A DNA stretch of 64,000 nt from Hemileia vastatrix (GCA_030280995.1 JASXTE010000010.1:20973823-21037822), one strand, 5' to 3'. Counted from the stretch's first letter, positions 33,011 to 45,174 are shown. Numbers and translations are program-made. The notes: generated by a model from the letters alone, not told the origin.

Positions 33011-34534
33011 TTGGATTTATATGATAAGGATTCTGATTTAAATAAATTAGTTACTATCTTGAATGATCCTAAAAATGCTTCTATTCAGGAATTGATTAAA
33101 CATCTTCCTGCTGAATATCAGAATGCTTTAATTAAGGGAAAGTTTTCTATTGAAGATGGATATATTTATTATAGAAGAAAGCTTACTAATGTAATTGTAA
33201 TTTCTCCTTCTATGAAAGAAATTATCCTCAAGCTTTGTCATGATGACATATTAGCTGGTCATTTTGATCTTGAGAAGACACTGATTAGACTCAAAAATAC
33301 TGCTTGGTGGGCTAATATGTCTGAAGATGCTAAATTATATGTTGAATCTTGTGATTCATGCCAGAAATCCAAAAGAATGACTGGTAAGAGAGCAGGGTTA
33401 TTACAGCAAATTGAAGCACCTGATGCTCCCTGGAAAATCATTAATATGGATTTTGTCACTGGTCTTCCTATTGCAGGTAAAAAAAATTATAATTCTTGTT
33501 GGGTAATAGTGGATAGATTTACTAAAATGTGCAAATTTGTTCCCACCCATAAAGATGTCTCCACCAAAGACTTGGCTTTCTTATGGTGGTGTAATATGTT
33601 CAATATGGTTGAATTCCCTAGAGCCATTATATCTGACAGAGATCCAAAATTTACATCTGAATTCTGGATGTCTCTAATGGATATATGTGGTTGTGAATTA
33701 AAATTATCTACTGCTCACCATCCCCAAACTGATGGTCTAGCTGAAAGAATGATTCAAACTCTAGAGGATATGATTAGAAGGTATTGTGCCTTTGGATTGG
33801 AATATAAAGACAATGACAAATTTACTCATGACTGGGTCACCTTATTACCTGGTCTTGAATTTGCTTATAATAGCACTGTTCACTCTGTTACTCAAAAGAA
33901 ACCTTTTGAGCTTTGGCTAGTTTGTGTCCCTCATACTCCTGCTCAAATATTCAATAGTAAATTGCCTAAATTGGAGTTACACCCTGGTGTCAAATCTTTT
34001 GTTCAAATGCAACAACTGTGCAGAAAACATGCTCAATCTTGTATTGATAAAGCATTTGAATATGAGAAGAAGAGATGGGATAAATCATATAAAGAACACA
34101 CATTTAAAGAGAGTGATGAAGGGTTGATATCTACTCTCCACTTCAGTTTACAGGGTAACAATAAATTAAAAGATCCTTTTGTGGGTCCTTTTGTTGTGAA
34201 AAAAATGATTGAAGATAATGCAGTTGAAGTTGTGTTATACTCTCCATATGATAGAAAAAATTCTGTTTTCCCCATTTCCCTGTTAAAACCTTATACTTCC
34301 AACAGTGACTTATTTCCAAAAAGAAGAGGTAGACCTAAGAAAAACCCTCAGGAAGTCACAGAAATTGCAGAAATTGATAAAATTATCAATGATAGAATTA
34401 TCACTTCTGAAAGAGGTACTGAGTATTTATTGAGATTTAAAAATAAGTCATCTGAATATGATGCATGGATACCTGGTAAAGATATTTCAAACCTTCCTAC
34501 TCTATTAAAAAAGTATAAAAAGAAAAAATCATAG
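33011..34534 (+). CDS. pol: Element C integrase with AT-hook-like motif and chromodomain-like tail
   Basis: 507 codons open, in the same frame as RT-RNase H. The zinc region H-D-D-I-L-A-G-H ... C-D-S-C pairs as H2C2. The catalytic core has D (I-N-M-D-F), D (I-S-D-R-D-P) and E (L-A-E-R-M), all intact. The C-terminal region has V-G-P-F-V-V and L-L-K-P-Y, then P-K-R-R-G-R-P-K-K (AT-hook core G-R-P flanked by basic residues). The last ~60 residues resemble a chromodomain (I-N-D-R-I ... E-Y-L-L-R-F-K ... D-A-W-I ... L-L-K-K-Y). It ends K-K-K-K-S, TAG. It was probably translated as part of Pol. Confidence 0.9.
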   Translation: MDLYDKDSDLNKLVTILNDPKNASIQELIKHLPAEYQNALIKGKFSIEDGYIYYRRKLTNVIVISPSMKEIILKLCHDDILAGHFDLEKTLIRLKNTAWWANMSEDAKLYVESCDSCQKSKRMTGKRAGLLQQIEAPDAPWKIINMDFVTGLPIAGKKNYNSCWVIVDRFTKMCKFVPTHKDVSTKDLAFLWWCNMFNMVEFPRAIISDRDPKFTSEFWMSLMDICGCELKLSTAHHPQTDGLAERMIQTLEDMIRRYCAFGLEYKDNDKFTHDWVTLLPGLEFAYNSTVHSVTQKKPFELWLVCVPHTPAQIFNSKLPKLELHPGVKSFVQMQQLCRKHAQSCIDKAFEYEKKRWDKSYKEHTFKESDEGLISTLHFSLQGNNKLKDPFVGPFVVKKMIEDNAVEVVLYSPYDRKNSVFPISLLKPYTSNSDLFPKRRGRPKKNPQEVTEIAEIDKIINDRIITSERGTEYLLRFKNKSSEYDAWIPGKDISNLPTLLKKYKKKKS

Positions 34535-34557
34535 CATTTTTTTTTATTGTTTTTTTT

Positions 34558-34569
34558 GGAGTGAGGGAG
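34558..34569 (+). promoter_or_regulatory. Element C polypurine tract
   Basis: ggagtgagggag immediately before the 3' LTR. Confidence 0.8.
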
Positions 34570-35822
34570 TGTCAGCCAGGCTGTTCCAGGAGCCCAGTAA
34601 TTAAACATACAATTTATTGGAATTAAATAAAGACATAATAATTGCAGAGTATGCATTTAACATTAATATTATATTACATATTAAATTTATATTAATATTT
34701 TATTTATATAAATAAAGTAAATATTATTTTAATTTTATTATAAGATAATTTAAAAGCATTTAATTATATTCCATAAAAAAGGGCACATTGTTTATTTAAT
34801 AATTATAAATTAATTAATTAAAAACTTATAAGATAATTATATTCAAGTGTTTATCTTATATTGTAATTACTTTAATTGATTAAATTTAATTTTTAAAATA
34901 TACTTTTTCATATACTATTATCCATAATTATTGCCGCTATTTTTTGGACCCTTAATTGTGTCAATAAAAAATTAAATAAATTATAATACTTATTTTATAA
35001 AAAAGTATTAAAATTCTCAACTTAATTTAGTAATAAATTAATTACTTGTTTCATTTAAATTAATTATTTAATTACATAGTTGTAACAATTAATTAATTTC
35101 TTTATACTAAATTAAAATTGATTACATATTTTGTTGCGTCAAAATATTTCTACTTGTTTCACTTGTAAACCCTTAAAGCATACTGTACCATCTGTTTTGA
35201 ATTATTTTTCCTCATAGTTCCTATGTCTCAGGCTTGTTTAGTTACTCACTATTTTTACTTACTGATTTGGGAATTAGTTGTGGGGAAATTTGGTTCATAT
35301 TTGGGGTTTTAATTATTTGTTTCATATTTTTCTCTAAATTGTTATGTTTCACTTATTCTTTTATTTTCTTGTTTCATCTTATTATGACTCTTGTATTTAA
35401 AACTGTAGTGGCGCTTCATAGGATCCATTGCCTATAAAAAGGCCTTGGATAATCCCCTGTAGCCTCATCACTTACTATACAAACAAAATCTGAACAAATT
35501 GTCAATATAATACGTTTTATTATTATTTTTATTAGTATTAAATCTCTAATTTAAATTCTATATAACTATTTACAGGTTGCTTTTAGTCTGATACTAATTA
35601 TATTATTTTCCGCGCAGAACCCTTACTTTAAATAATATTGTCAATTAATAAAACCTCAATTTTGTGTCATCCCTCAAGTAACTCGTCGTTGCCTCTCTTT
35701 AATTACATCCAATTATTTTATTGCCTTATTGTTTCTACTTTTTATAAACCCTTCTTCCCTACTTTCCTTTCCTCCTCTTTTTCTTCCCCTTTTCTTCCCT
35801 TCTTCTAGATGACTGGCCAACA
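34570..35822 (+). repeat. Element C 3' LTR
   Basis: 1253 bp, tgtcagcc ... ggccaaca, followed by TSD ttagt at 35823-35827. TATA at 35433-35440. Confidence 0.95.
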
Positions 35823-37302
35823 TTAGTCAAGGGTGGTTCATGGAAGTGGTAGGGATGATTTTTTTTCTGAAAATTTTCATAAGATAAATTCTTAGTTTTC
35901 TTATAATATTTGGGCTATTTTGTGGTCTGATAATTAAATAATGCATTAAAATACTCCTATAAAAGAGTTTGTTGAGTTTACTAGACTGAGATACTCCATT
36001 CAAAAAAGTAGAAGATTAGATGAATATATTAAAAAAATATTAAAATTCTTATTCCTCTTATTGATGCTTTTTGCTACATATATAAAGTGAGAGCAGGAGA
36101 AGTTAAAGAGCTCACAAGATAAGTTTGATATCTAAATTTTAGCTACAATTAGGGGGGGTTTTAAAGTTTATTATTACAATTATTACAAAAAATATGTATC
36201 AATATTAATCTTTTTTGGCCATATTTTATAAATCTGTTATTTTTTTAAATGATTTGATTTATGAAAACTACCATGTGATGTGCAACTTGAGTATTTCTTT
36301 TTCTTTTTTCTTCTTTGAAGGCAACTGAAAAAATTATATATTATGTGATTTAAAAATTAATAATAACTTATCAAATATAATCTAAAATTTAAAAATTCAA
36401 GTATTTACTAAAGCTGCAACTCATATATTTAAAATTAAATTATAAATAATATTATTGAAAAAGAAAGAAATATTTATAATCAGGAATCATGTGAGGAACA
36501 GGAAAGATTAATTGTCATAGTTGAGGCACACAAACCAAAAATTGGAAACATAGGAAGATTTATGAAAAAAATCTGACAGCTGTTCTAGGTCTTCTTCTTG
36601 ATAGCCCTTGAGAATCATCCAGAAGATAGTGAAAGATAAAAAAAGTCATTATCCAAGTTTTAGGAGCTTTAAAATCAAATATATTGAGTATTTAAGCTCT
36701 TATTTTTCAAAGAATTTAAAATATTCCTTTCAACATGTAAATAAAATTCTTAATCAAAAATAAATAAAAGTTATTTTTGGATTCTCTTTCAGAACAGTAC
36801 CTTGAAAAGTAGGAATGACATATTGACCATTTAAATGAGCTAGATTAGCTAGAAGATACTGAGATTGATTAAATGATAATTGAGGATTTTAAGAAATTTT
36901 AATTTGTAAAAAAAAGGAAGTTGTTTCATTATTCTTGGCAGTTACTATAATGAGCTATAAATTTTATAAAATTTCACTCACAAGCTTTACCAATGGCAAA
37001 TTAAAGCTGTAGCTTCTGCTTTGTAAGAAAAAGATAGAAATTCACATGTTTCTATTTCAGTTTCTCATATTTCTACTGGGATTATCAGAAAAAAAATGAA
37101 AGGGGAGTTTTTATTGAAATTTTTAACTCTGGAACAAATTCAGGTACCTAAATATTATAGGAAACTTGCTTCAGAAATCACCTCTACAATAGATCCAATT
37201 TTTTCCATATAAAAAGGAAAAGAAATATCAGAAATCAACCATTAAAAAGTTTACCTTGAGCTTAAAATACATCCTTCTCTTTTACCTGGAAAAGTGTTCC
37301 AT

Positions 37303-37608
37303 CCCCCTTTCCCCTTTCCCCTTTCCCCTTTCCCCTTTCCCCTTTCCCCTTTCCCCTTTCCCCTTTCCCCTTTCCCCTTTCCCCTTTCCCCTTTCCCCTT
37401 TCCCCTTTCCCCTTTCCCCTTTCCCCTTTCCCCTTTCCCCTTTCCCCTTTCCCCTTTCCCCTTTCCCCTTTCCCCTTTCCCCTTTCCCCTTTCCCCTTTC
37501 CCCTTTCCCCTTTCCCCTTTCCCCTTTCCCCTTTCCCCTTTCCCCTTTCCCCTTTCCCCTTTCCCCTTTCCCCTTTCCCCTTTCCCCTTTCCCCTTTCCC
37601 CTTTCCCC
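37303..37608 (+). repeat. (CCCCTTT)n perfect heptamer array, ~43 units
   Basis: About 306 bp of uninterrupted ccccttt. The minus strand is (GGGGAAA)n, a very strong G-quadruplex-type sequence. All frames are open simply because the unit lacks stops. Confidence 0.97.
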
Positions 37609-38156
37609 ATTTTTTTCTTGCAGTTTTTACTAGTAATTTGAAGAAACACCATCATGAAATCCATAAACTCACAAATACCCTCTTTAAATTAAGGCATATA
37701 ATTTAGAAAAAAAATTAAGAAAGGCCACTAAAGTAAATCAATGAGTCTCTCCAAGGTTTCCATTCCACCTAGGATTTATTTTAAAGTCTGTGGTCTATAA
37801 CATCCTGAAAATCCAGAATACCTATTTCTAATCTCACATCAAGCTTTTATTTGTGCTACCAGAATCAAAAACTGTCACTAAGACTATGTGGAAAAAAGTG
37901 TTTCAAACATTCCTGTGACAGCCAGAATCAGGCATGGTGTAGTACAGAAAATGTGACTTTCAAGAATTATGAGTTGAGTTAGTTATAAAAGGCCTGCAAC
38001 AATGAATTATGTTTCTGCACACTTTTTTCCTTTGTTTTGAGCTTCATGATTATTTTTTTTTTGGCTTTTTTCTCTTAAGTTTTAGTTGCTCAATGTTTTA
38101 TATTTTTTTAAAATCCATTGATATATTATTTCTAACCCTAACCCCCTCTTCACTTT

Positions 38157-38206
38157 CCCACCACCACCACCACCACCACCACCACCACCACCACCACCAC
38201 CACCAC
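38157..38206 (+). repeat. (CCA)n microsatellite
   Basis: About 16 cac/cca units, followed by imperfect ccacctcc repeats. Confidence 0.95.
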
Positions 38207-41200
38207 TTTCCCACCTCCACAACTGCTTTCCCACCATCAACTCCTCTTTCTCCTCCACTATCTTCCATAATAACCACCTAAATACTTCACTTTCAACCAA
38301 AACCACCACCTTCACTCAACACAGAACATGATCACTAGTAGGAGCTGAAAAGATACTAATTTAAAATATGGCTCTGGGTGATTAATTTTTTTCAGTAATT
38401 ATTTTTTAACTTTTAATGATTACTTATTTAGCTAGAAATGTGAATGGTAGTAAAAAATTGTATTATTTTATGTATTCTTTTAATACCTTTTGTTACTATG
38501 TAGAAATGAGAGACATAAAAAATATGATAAAAATGTCCAGAAAAAGTGAAAGAGGTGTGCAAAAACATAAAAAAGTGTCACAGTAAGTTATTTTTTATAG
38601 AAGGACACAGAAATGGGTACTTTGTGGGCTTTAAGCCTAATTTATAGCTTGTGATTATTTGTTTCACCACTTCCTGAAAACCCAGTTTCCCAAATAGTGA
38701 AAGTCTCTAAAAACTACTTGTATGGCAACTTACTATGATTTCACATCAAATTATTTCCAGGTCCAAGGTATAGGATATGAAAAAATATCACATCAATTAA
38801 TACCTATTACCATTATATGAAAACTATGAAGAAACTTTGAAGTTACCAAAAGTATGGCAAATATTTATTTCAGACTCTTTGTGTATATATTTCTTAATCT
38901 TGAGAAGCATGAGATAGAAAATTAGGTTCCAAATATAGCTAAATAGCCCAAATAATCTCTCAACATATTTTTCTAAACCACTAAAACTATATTAATCTAC
39001 ATTGGACTCCAATTCAATTTATACCAATTTTCTATTTATGGAAAGGTTTCTTATTAAAGAAATTGATATCATCAAATAATATAAGTTTAAAACATATAAA
39101 CTTTTATCCCTGTATATTATCCTACACTTTTCAGAATTTAGAATACATGATATTTTATAAAAATATATAAATAGTATGTGAAAGATAATGTAATTTTCCT
39201 TTCATTAAATCAGAATAAAATACTAAGAATTTGCACAGTTCTGGGAAAAATGTCCTCCTCAACCTATTTTTTATACTTTTCTCAAAAAACTGATTTTATC
39301 TCATTCATATTTTGTTACATTTTTAATAGAGGCCTCAAGACTCACAATATAAAATAAAAATCAAAAAAATGCTCAGTAGTATTTTCATATTTTGAAACTT
39401 TTTCCGACCTCATGTTTCTGCATTGAGAAAGAAGGATCAGAGAGATATAAGATTATTATGAGTAAATATCTAGAAAAATACAGAAGTCAATTATTAAAAG
39501 AACAAGAGGAAAATTATCAAAAAATGATGAAGAATAAATGAAAAAAAGCTTGAGCTGAATGGAAGGGGGTCACCATATGCAACTTCATTTTTAAATTTTA
39601 GCTGCATTTTGGCATGTCTCATAAGGTGAACTTGGATTCCACAGATATTTAAATTGATTAGATAAAAACTCTATGTGTATTATGATAATTAATGAAGATC
39701 TTCTATTGAAGTTAGTGGTTCTACTTTGACAAAAATGGATGGTATCAAGATGATATTGGTTTCAAGAAAGAAAAGTGAGCTAGGTGTATGCATAAAAAGT
39801 GCTGAGAGCTTATTTCAGGGAACTTTAATTATTATTTAAAAGGCATGTTTTTGATCTTTGGACTATCACATCTGGTACCTCTCAAAACTTAAAATTTTCT
39901 GCTAAACTTCTTTTCCATGTATTAAATTTATAGATCAATCCTTATTTATAAGAGGGGAAAACATTTCATCTCCTCCACTTTCTGCACTAGTTATTAACAA
40001 GCTAAAACAAAAATAATTATGGGAGAGTGGGCTAATTTATATTCCTCAACCTTTCTTTGAAAAGATCTAGCCAAGAACTAAGCTTGATTGTCCTCCCCAC
40101 TATAATAAATTTTATGGGTAAACATGTGTAGATTATGGAAGATATGGCAAGTGGAAGAACCTAATAATTTTTGTAAGGATAATACTTTTCTTGTCAGCCA
40201 GACTATACTAATTATCTAGTAAAATCTAATGTTAAGTTAAATGAAGTTTAAAAAGAGAAAAAATGTATTTAAAGTATATATAACAATTAAATATTATATT
40301 AAAATAAAATCATATAACAAAATTTTTAAATTTAAATAAAATTTTATATTAATTTTATTATTATATAAATTGTATATACATTTAGATAAAAAAAAGAACA
40401 TTATATTAAATGAAATGATTGGCACCTTTTTGTGTACTTAATGGTTATAAATTAATAATTAATTAGTTACAAGCTCACAGTATAATTTTAAGTAATAAAA
40501 TCAACTTATAATGTAGTTAATTAATTACTTAATTATATATATTAAATCATAGAAATTATAACTTACAATCAATAATTATTGAAAACTCTTTTTACTCACA
40601 ATTGGGCCAATAAATAAATTAAACAAGTGAACACTTTATAAAAATGTTTTATTTTAATAAATTAGTAATTTTATTAAAATACTTACTTGTTTAATTTCAA
40701 TAACTATTTTACTGGTACAATAATTTTAACTTACTTAATAAATTTTAGTTTAAACTATATTAACTAGGTATATATAAATCTGTACATCACAAATAGTATA
40801 ATTTTTATCTTTCACAAAAAACTGGGTTTTAATAAAATAAATAATAGGGGGTCTCAAACATTACCAAATACATCACATAAACATGCCACAAAAAAGGTAC
40901 CAAAACCACCATCAAAAAATGAAATACACCTGCCCTGGACAGGTGTATTTCAACAGTGTATTTGTCCCCAAACAAGTCTTCTTTTGGGTCAAAAAAATCA
41001 TCAAAACACTTCCCTTCATCATCATGATTAGTCAGCTCCAGGTACAAGGATGCCAATACTAGGTACAAAAGCACCAACACCTAAATTTTTTTTCACCTAA
41101 TCCTTAAGGGCTTATTCATATGAGAAAAGTATATGACTTACCAGAGCTTTATCAATCCCATTATCATACACTTACTCATAATCTTTACCACTTTTCACTA

Positions 41201-42732
41201 ACATAACATGCCACTTTCAGTCCACCATCAACTTGAGATCACTTCTGCAGCTTCTCATTTTGAGGGCCAAGCTTAACTTATTTACAATTTTATTTTTTGT
41301 GTAATAATTTTTGCCAATGAAATTCCCCAGTTTCTCAGTTTCATTTGTTTTGGTTCAGCTCCCAGAATTGAAATTGTATGACATTTGCAAACGCATAACA
41401 TTTCTAAGATTATGTCTCAATAAGATATTTCATCTTCTTTTCATATCTAACTTCCATCATCCATTGTTGGTTCTGATACTTCTCAATTCACAGCACTCAA
41501 AGTAAGTCACTTTCTCATTTTTTTAAATTTAATTGCCAATTGAAATGTCTTTTTTCTTGTCTCTTTTTTTTGTTTCTTTTTTGTTTGATTGCTGATTTAT
41601 CTGCTCTTATTTCACTTTCACCCCCTTTTTTTCTTGTTCTCTATCATTTTATCCATGATTTATTGACTTTTTGGTGTTTTTTGGTCATTTTGGGCATTTT
41701 CACTTTTTTGGTCTTTTTCTTTGCTAAATTGCTTTGGAATTATTTGGAAATGATTTGGAAACTTTTTCCAAGAAGTTTCCGCTTACTTTGAGGTGTTTTT
41801 GGCCTGTTTTTGGTATTTTATTTTGTTAAAACCTTCCAAAAACCTTTTCCAAGCATTTCTCAGTGAATTCTAGGTGTTTAAGGGCTACTTTAGGTCTATT
41901 TTTTCACTAAATCAATTTGTAAATTCTTGAAACCTTTAAAAACCATTTGGAATCATTTCAAAAGCATTTTTAAGTGTTATTAAGTTATTTTGGCACTTTT
42001 TTGGATGATTTTTGAAATTTTTTTTTGGAATTTTTGGCACTTTTCTGGTAATTTCTGGGGAGGCTTTAGGGAACTTTCATGACACTTTTTTGAAAACTTT
42101 TGGAACACTCTTTGGGTACTTTTGGGACACATTTTGAACACTTTTGGCAGTCTTTTGTTGAACTTTTAGGAAGTTTTTTTGGCAATTTTTGAAACTATTT
42201 CTTTCAGTTAGTTTGAGGAGAGCTTTTTAGATAAGTTTCATCCAATTTTGAGACAACTAAAGCACCACCTGACTTAGAATCCTGTGAAGAATTTACTCAA
42301 TTTGGCTGTTCTTTTCAAATCAATAGGGAGCTTCTCAATAGGCTTGATAAGGTAAGAGAAAAAGGTGAGGTAAAACAAAAAACATTAGGTAGAAAAAAAA
42401 GTATGGGGTGAAATATAGGTTGTCAGCTTTTATTTTTATTTCACAAATTAACATTTTACAAGTCATAAATGATAATCTACTTACCTAAAATAATGAGCCA
42501 TCAGCCATGTGTTGTATAAAGGTATCATGAGGAAATTTGTTTTTCTCATGAGGTTCATGTATACATTTGTGTTTGATTTCATTGACTTTGGTCACAGATG
42601 ATTTCCACTCACATTTTTACTTGAATTTTCATTAATTTCGGTTTGTTAATTATCTTATAAGACTTGTTTTCATGTTAATTTATGCAATGAACATAAATTT
42701 TGGCAATATATGCCCCTACTTCAATAAAACAC

Positions 42733-42898
42733 AGGGGAGGGTATTGCCATTTTTTTTGTCATAAATTTTTTTCTGACTTTTTAAAAAATGGTGATCCTCA
42801 CCCCCTGTTATGGTAAATAGCAGGGGAGGGTATTGTCAAAAAAAATTTTTTTACATAAATTTTTTTGACTTTTAAATAATTTGGTGGTCTGGACCCCA
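42733..42898 (+). repeat. Two ~85-bp diverged tandem repeats
   Basis: caggggagggtattg...cataaatttttttctgact occurs near 42733 and again near 42828, each followed by a ggtgatcctcacccc / ggtggtctggacccc segment. Confidence 0.7.
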
Positions 42899-43038
42899 TA
42901 ATATGGTTACTTGCAGGTTAATTTGTTGCCAAAAAAACTTGAATAATTTGCTTCCATAATTATTCTTGGTCTACTAAGATCCATTTTCTTTAACAACCAA
43001 AGTATATTTCAAGTTTTGTTTTCTCCAGAATATTTTAA

Positions 43039-44109
43039 ATGAGTACCTCATCAAGTATTGAAGACTATTTTAAAAAGGGTTATCAGCTCACATATCAATA
43101 CTCTAAAACTTGCACAAGATGCAGAAGATCTAATCAATATTGTGTTAAAAATACATTAGTTCAAGAAAGAGTCAAAAAATTTCAAAGCTGCCATTGGTGT
43201 AATCTAAAATGTGATGTTCTTAAACTTTATCCTGAAATGAAATCTCAATTCACAAACTTAAAATTTTGGACTCACCAGGATAAAATAGAGATTTTGTAAG
43301 AGTATTTCATTATATTTAATTATTTGAATAGATAAATAAGAAAAAGATTAATTAAAATAAAATATATTAGGCCACAGAAGATAATTGAAAAAAAAAATCT
43401 CAAACCAGAAAAGATATTATTTCTGATGAAGAGGAAGATTCATACAAAACTTATTTCTCAATTGAGAAATCTGGTGATTTTGGAGAAATATTTTACAAAT
43501 ATAAAATTGAGACTCTATAAAAAAACAAATTTTTTAGCTAGAAAGCAGTCATTGAAACATTATTCTTCAAGTAGTAGATTGCATAAAAAAAAAAGAAAAG
43601 AATCAGTGGATGATGATAGTATTTGGGAACAAATAAAAGAAAGTGAAAAATCCAAGAAAAAAGAAAAATTCCTAAATGTAATTGATGAAAAATAGAAAGT
43701 ATGATTGACAGAGTAGGATCTAGCACTACGCAATATAGGGGGTGGACTTGCTAGCAAGTCCCCAACCTGAACTCAGATGGAACTCAGACTGAACTCATAC
43801 TGAACCCATACTGAACCCTACTTGAACACCCACATAAAACTGTTCTGCTGAGTGGTGTTCATCCCTGATTGTATGGTTCCTTTATCAATAGCTCAATGTG
43901 TGTTCAATCTGTGGTGAGTTTGGGTCCAAGGTTGTGGACTCGCTAGCAAGTCCGCCCCCCATATTGTGTGGTGTAGATTATTAAATATAAGTAGTTTAGT
44001 TAGACAAAAAAATGTTGAAGAGTTTAAAAATCAATGGAAGGAGATATGTGAATTGTTGGATGAATTTCATGGTGATATTATAGAAGAAATTCAGAAAGAA
44101 ATTTATTAA
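43039..44109 (+). pseudogene. Cys-rich TE-associated gene, interrupted by a MITE
   Basis: ATG at 43039. The N-terminus has Y-x3-C-x2-C-x6-C-x15-C-H-W-x4-C-D-x-L (residues ~21-63), the same spacing, without gaps, as the gene at 61209. After K-I-E-I-L a GTAAGA donor at 43296 overlaps the apparent stop, and an AG acceptor follows about 35 bp later, so an intron is likely. Downstream exons are Lys/Glu-rich and their exact borders are unclear. The last exon is split by the MITE at 43724-43973. On either side the frame joins if the MITE and one TSD copy are removed, ending with a charged helix (...I-Q-K-E-I-Y, TAA 44107-44109). It probably binds zinc; function unknown. Confidence 0.6.
43724..43973 (+). 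mobile_element. CACTA-like MITE, copy 1 (250 bp, TSD tag)
   Basis: Ends CACTACGCAATAT ... ATATTGTGTGGTG form terminal inverted repeats. The 3-bp TSD is tag on both sides (43721-43723, 43974-43976). A perfect subterminal palindrome ggacttgctagcaagtcc is at 43744-43761. CACTA termini with 3-bp TSDs are typical of the EnSpm/CACTA group. No coding capacity. Confidence 0.85.
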
Positions 44110-44224
44110 TGTTTAATTAATTTTAACTAAGTAAAGAAAGCAACTCTATTATATCAGAATTTTACTTATTTGCATTAACACAGGCAAGTAAAAAAGCTTG
44201 ATTTCTTGATTTTCCATCATCAAG

Positions 44225-45174
44225 TTACTTCATTTTTAATTCATCAGCTTGTAACTGAATTTTGGCATTTTCCAATTGAAATTGATTATTTTTGAATTTT
44301 TCATCATCCTCTCTTTGAATCCCAATCTTCTCCCTCTCCAAATTTAAATTATCTTTCTCAATTTCTAAAATTTTTTCTTCCTTTTCTTCTGAATCAAACC
44401 ACTTCTTTTCCTCAAAAAGTAGTTGATGTTCTGCAGTTTTTTTATGAGACTCAAACTTCATGATTTCAATTTGTGCTTGTTCTTTTTCTGAAACAAGTTT
44501 GAATTTTAAGAGTAATAGAAATAAATTAAAAAAAATTCTTTAGTTAAAAAAAATAAAAAATATAACCTTGTTTGCGTTTATTAAAAATCTCACCATAAGC
44601 AGAAAAAACAGCCTTTGACGTTGATTGAGTTGTCCCAAAACTAGCAGAAGCTCTTTGCTTGAGTCTGTTCCTAGGAGGGGTTGATTCTTTATCATCTAAT
44701 ATTTCATTGTCAGCTAATTCCTTAAAAATTTCTTGATTTGATGAGGCTTGGAACTGCTTTATACATAGGAAGTAAATTAGCACTACAAAATAAACAATAA
44801 TAGAAAGATTAGTTTAGTCTTACTACCATGGGCTTATCAAGCTCAATGTCAGAATACACAGATGGTTCTCCAAATTCTGGAGAGTCAAGTGAAGGATCTA
44901 AAGGTAAATTTGACTATTTTTATGAGACTCAGAAATTCTTGGGCCTTGATTCATGTGCAAGGGGTTGACATCAGGCCTTTGACCAAAGAGTTTGTCCATT
45001 TGATCAGAAAAAGGAGACATAGAGTTGAATTTTATTAGAAACAGATGTGATTCAATGCTTTTCATCATCTTTGGTGACTCCAAACCGAGTTGAAGAAGTA
45101 GCCATCTTTGCTTTCTTGTATTTTGTTTGATATTTTTTGAATCTTTCCCTCATTTGATTTGTTGTCAAATCCAT
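44225..45174 (-). pseudogene. Myb/SANT-like protein fragments
   Basis: Minus-strand pieces in different frames. From 45174: M-R-E-R-F-K-K-Y-Q-T-K-Y-K-K-A-K, then T-K-D-D-E-K. In another frame F-S-D-Q-M-D-K-L-F-G-Q-R-P-D-V-N-P. This combination is typical of the Myb/SANT-like DNA-binding proteins found in fungal and plant transposons (family knowledge, not searched). Farther on (44461-44225) lies a highly charged coiled coil (E-K-D-N-L-N-L-E-R-E-K), the usual C-terminal part of such proteins. Frame changes mean either introns or decay. It is probably the DNA-binding partner encoded by the surrounding transposon. Confidence 0.6.

Larger units (their letters stand above)
26363..35822 (+). mobile_element. 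Element C: complete Ty3 chromovirus, TSD ttagt
   Basis: LTRs 26363-27614 (1252 bp) and 34570-35822 (1253 bp) differ at roughly 30 positions (2-3%). The 5-bp TSD ttagt occurs at 26358-26362 and 35823-35827. The polypurine tract gagtgagggag precedes the 3' LTR. Internal order: leader, gag with overprinted ORFb, zinc knuckle, protease, RT, RNase H, integrase with AT-hook-like motif and chromodomain-like tail. The pol frame from 31331 to 34534 is continuous except for three in-frame stops. Gag has several stops and shifts, and the protease catalytic Asp is Asn. It is structurally complete but not autonomous. Confidence 0.95.
35828..40186. other. Spacer with simple repeats, no gene recognised
   Basis: AT-rich. 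Apart from the simple-sequence arrays listed separately I see no conserved domain. Short open frames in the arrays are translation of the repeats. A two-unit ctaaccctaacc near 38132 is too short to be telomeric. Confidence 0.6.

Noticed and set aside
20306..34534. Possible reassigned genetic code (TAA read as Gln, TGA as Cys)
   Set aside because: Aligned stops replace Glu, Lys, Leu, Arg, Cys and Gln alike, and normal gene ends here use TAA, TAG and TGA. Random nonsense decay explains it.
37251..37664. Long open frames on both strands encoding F-P-L-S-P-F-P or G-K-G-E-R repeats
   Set aside because: They are translations of the (CCCCTTT)n array; any stop-free 7-mer gives open frames in all phases.
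38132..38145. ctaaccctaaccc as interstitial telomere repeat
   Set aside because: Only two units and no neighbouring degenerate copies; chance is enough.
38009..38315. Poly-His and poly-Gly open frames
   Set aside because: Caused by the (CCA)n microsatellite; no other coding signal.
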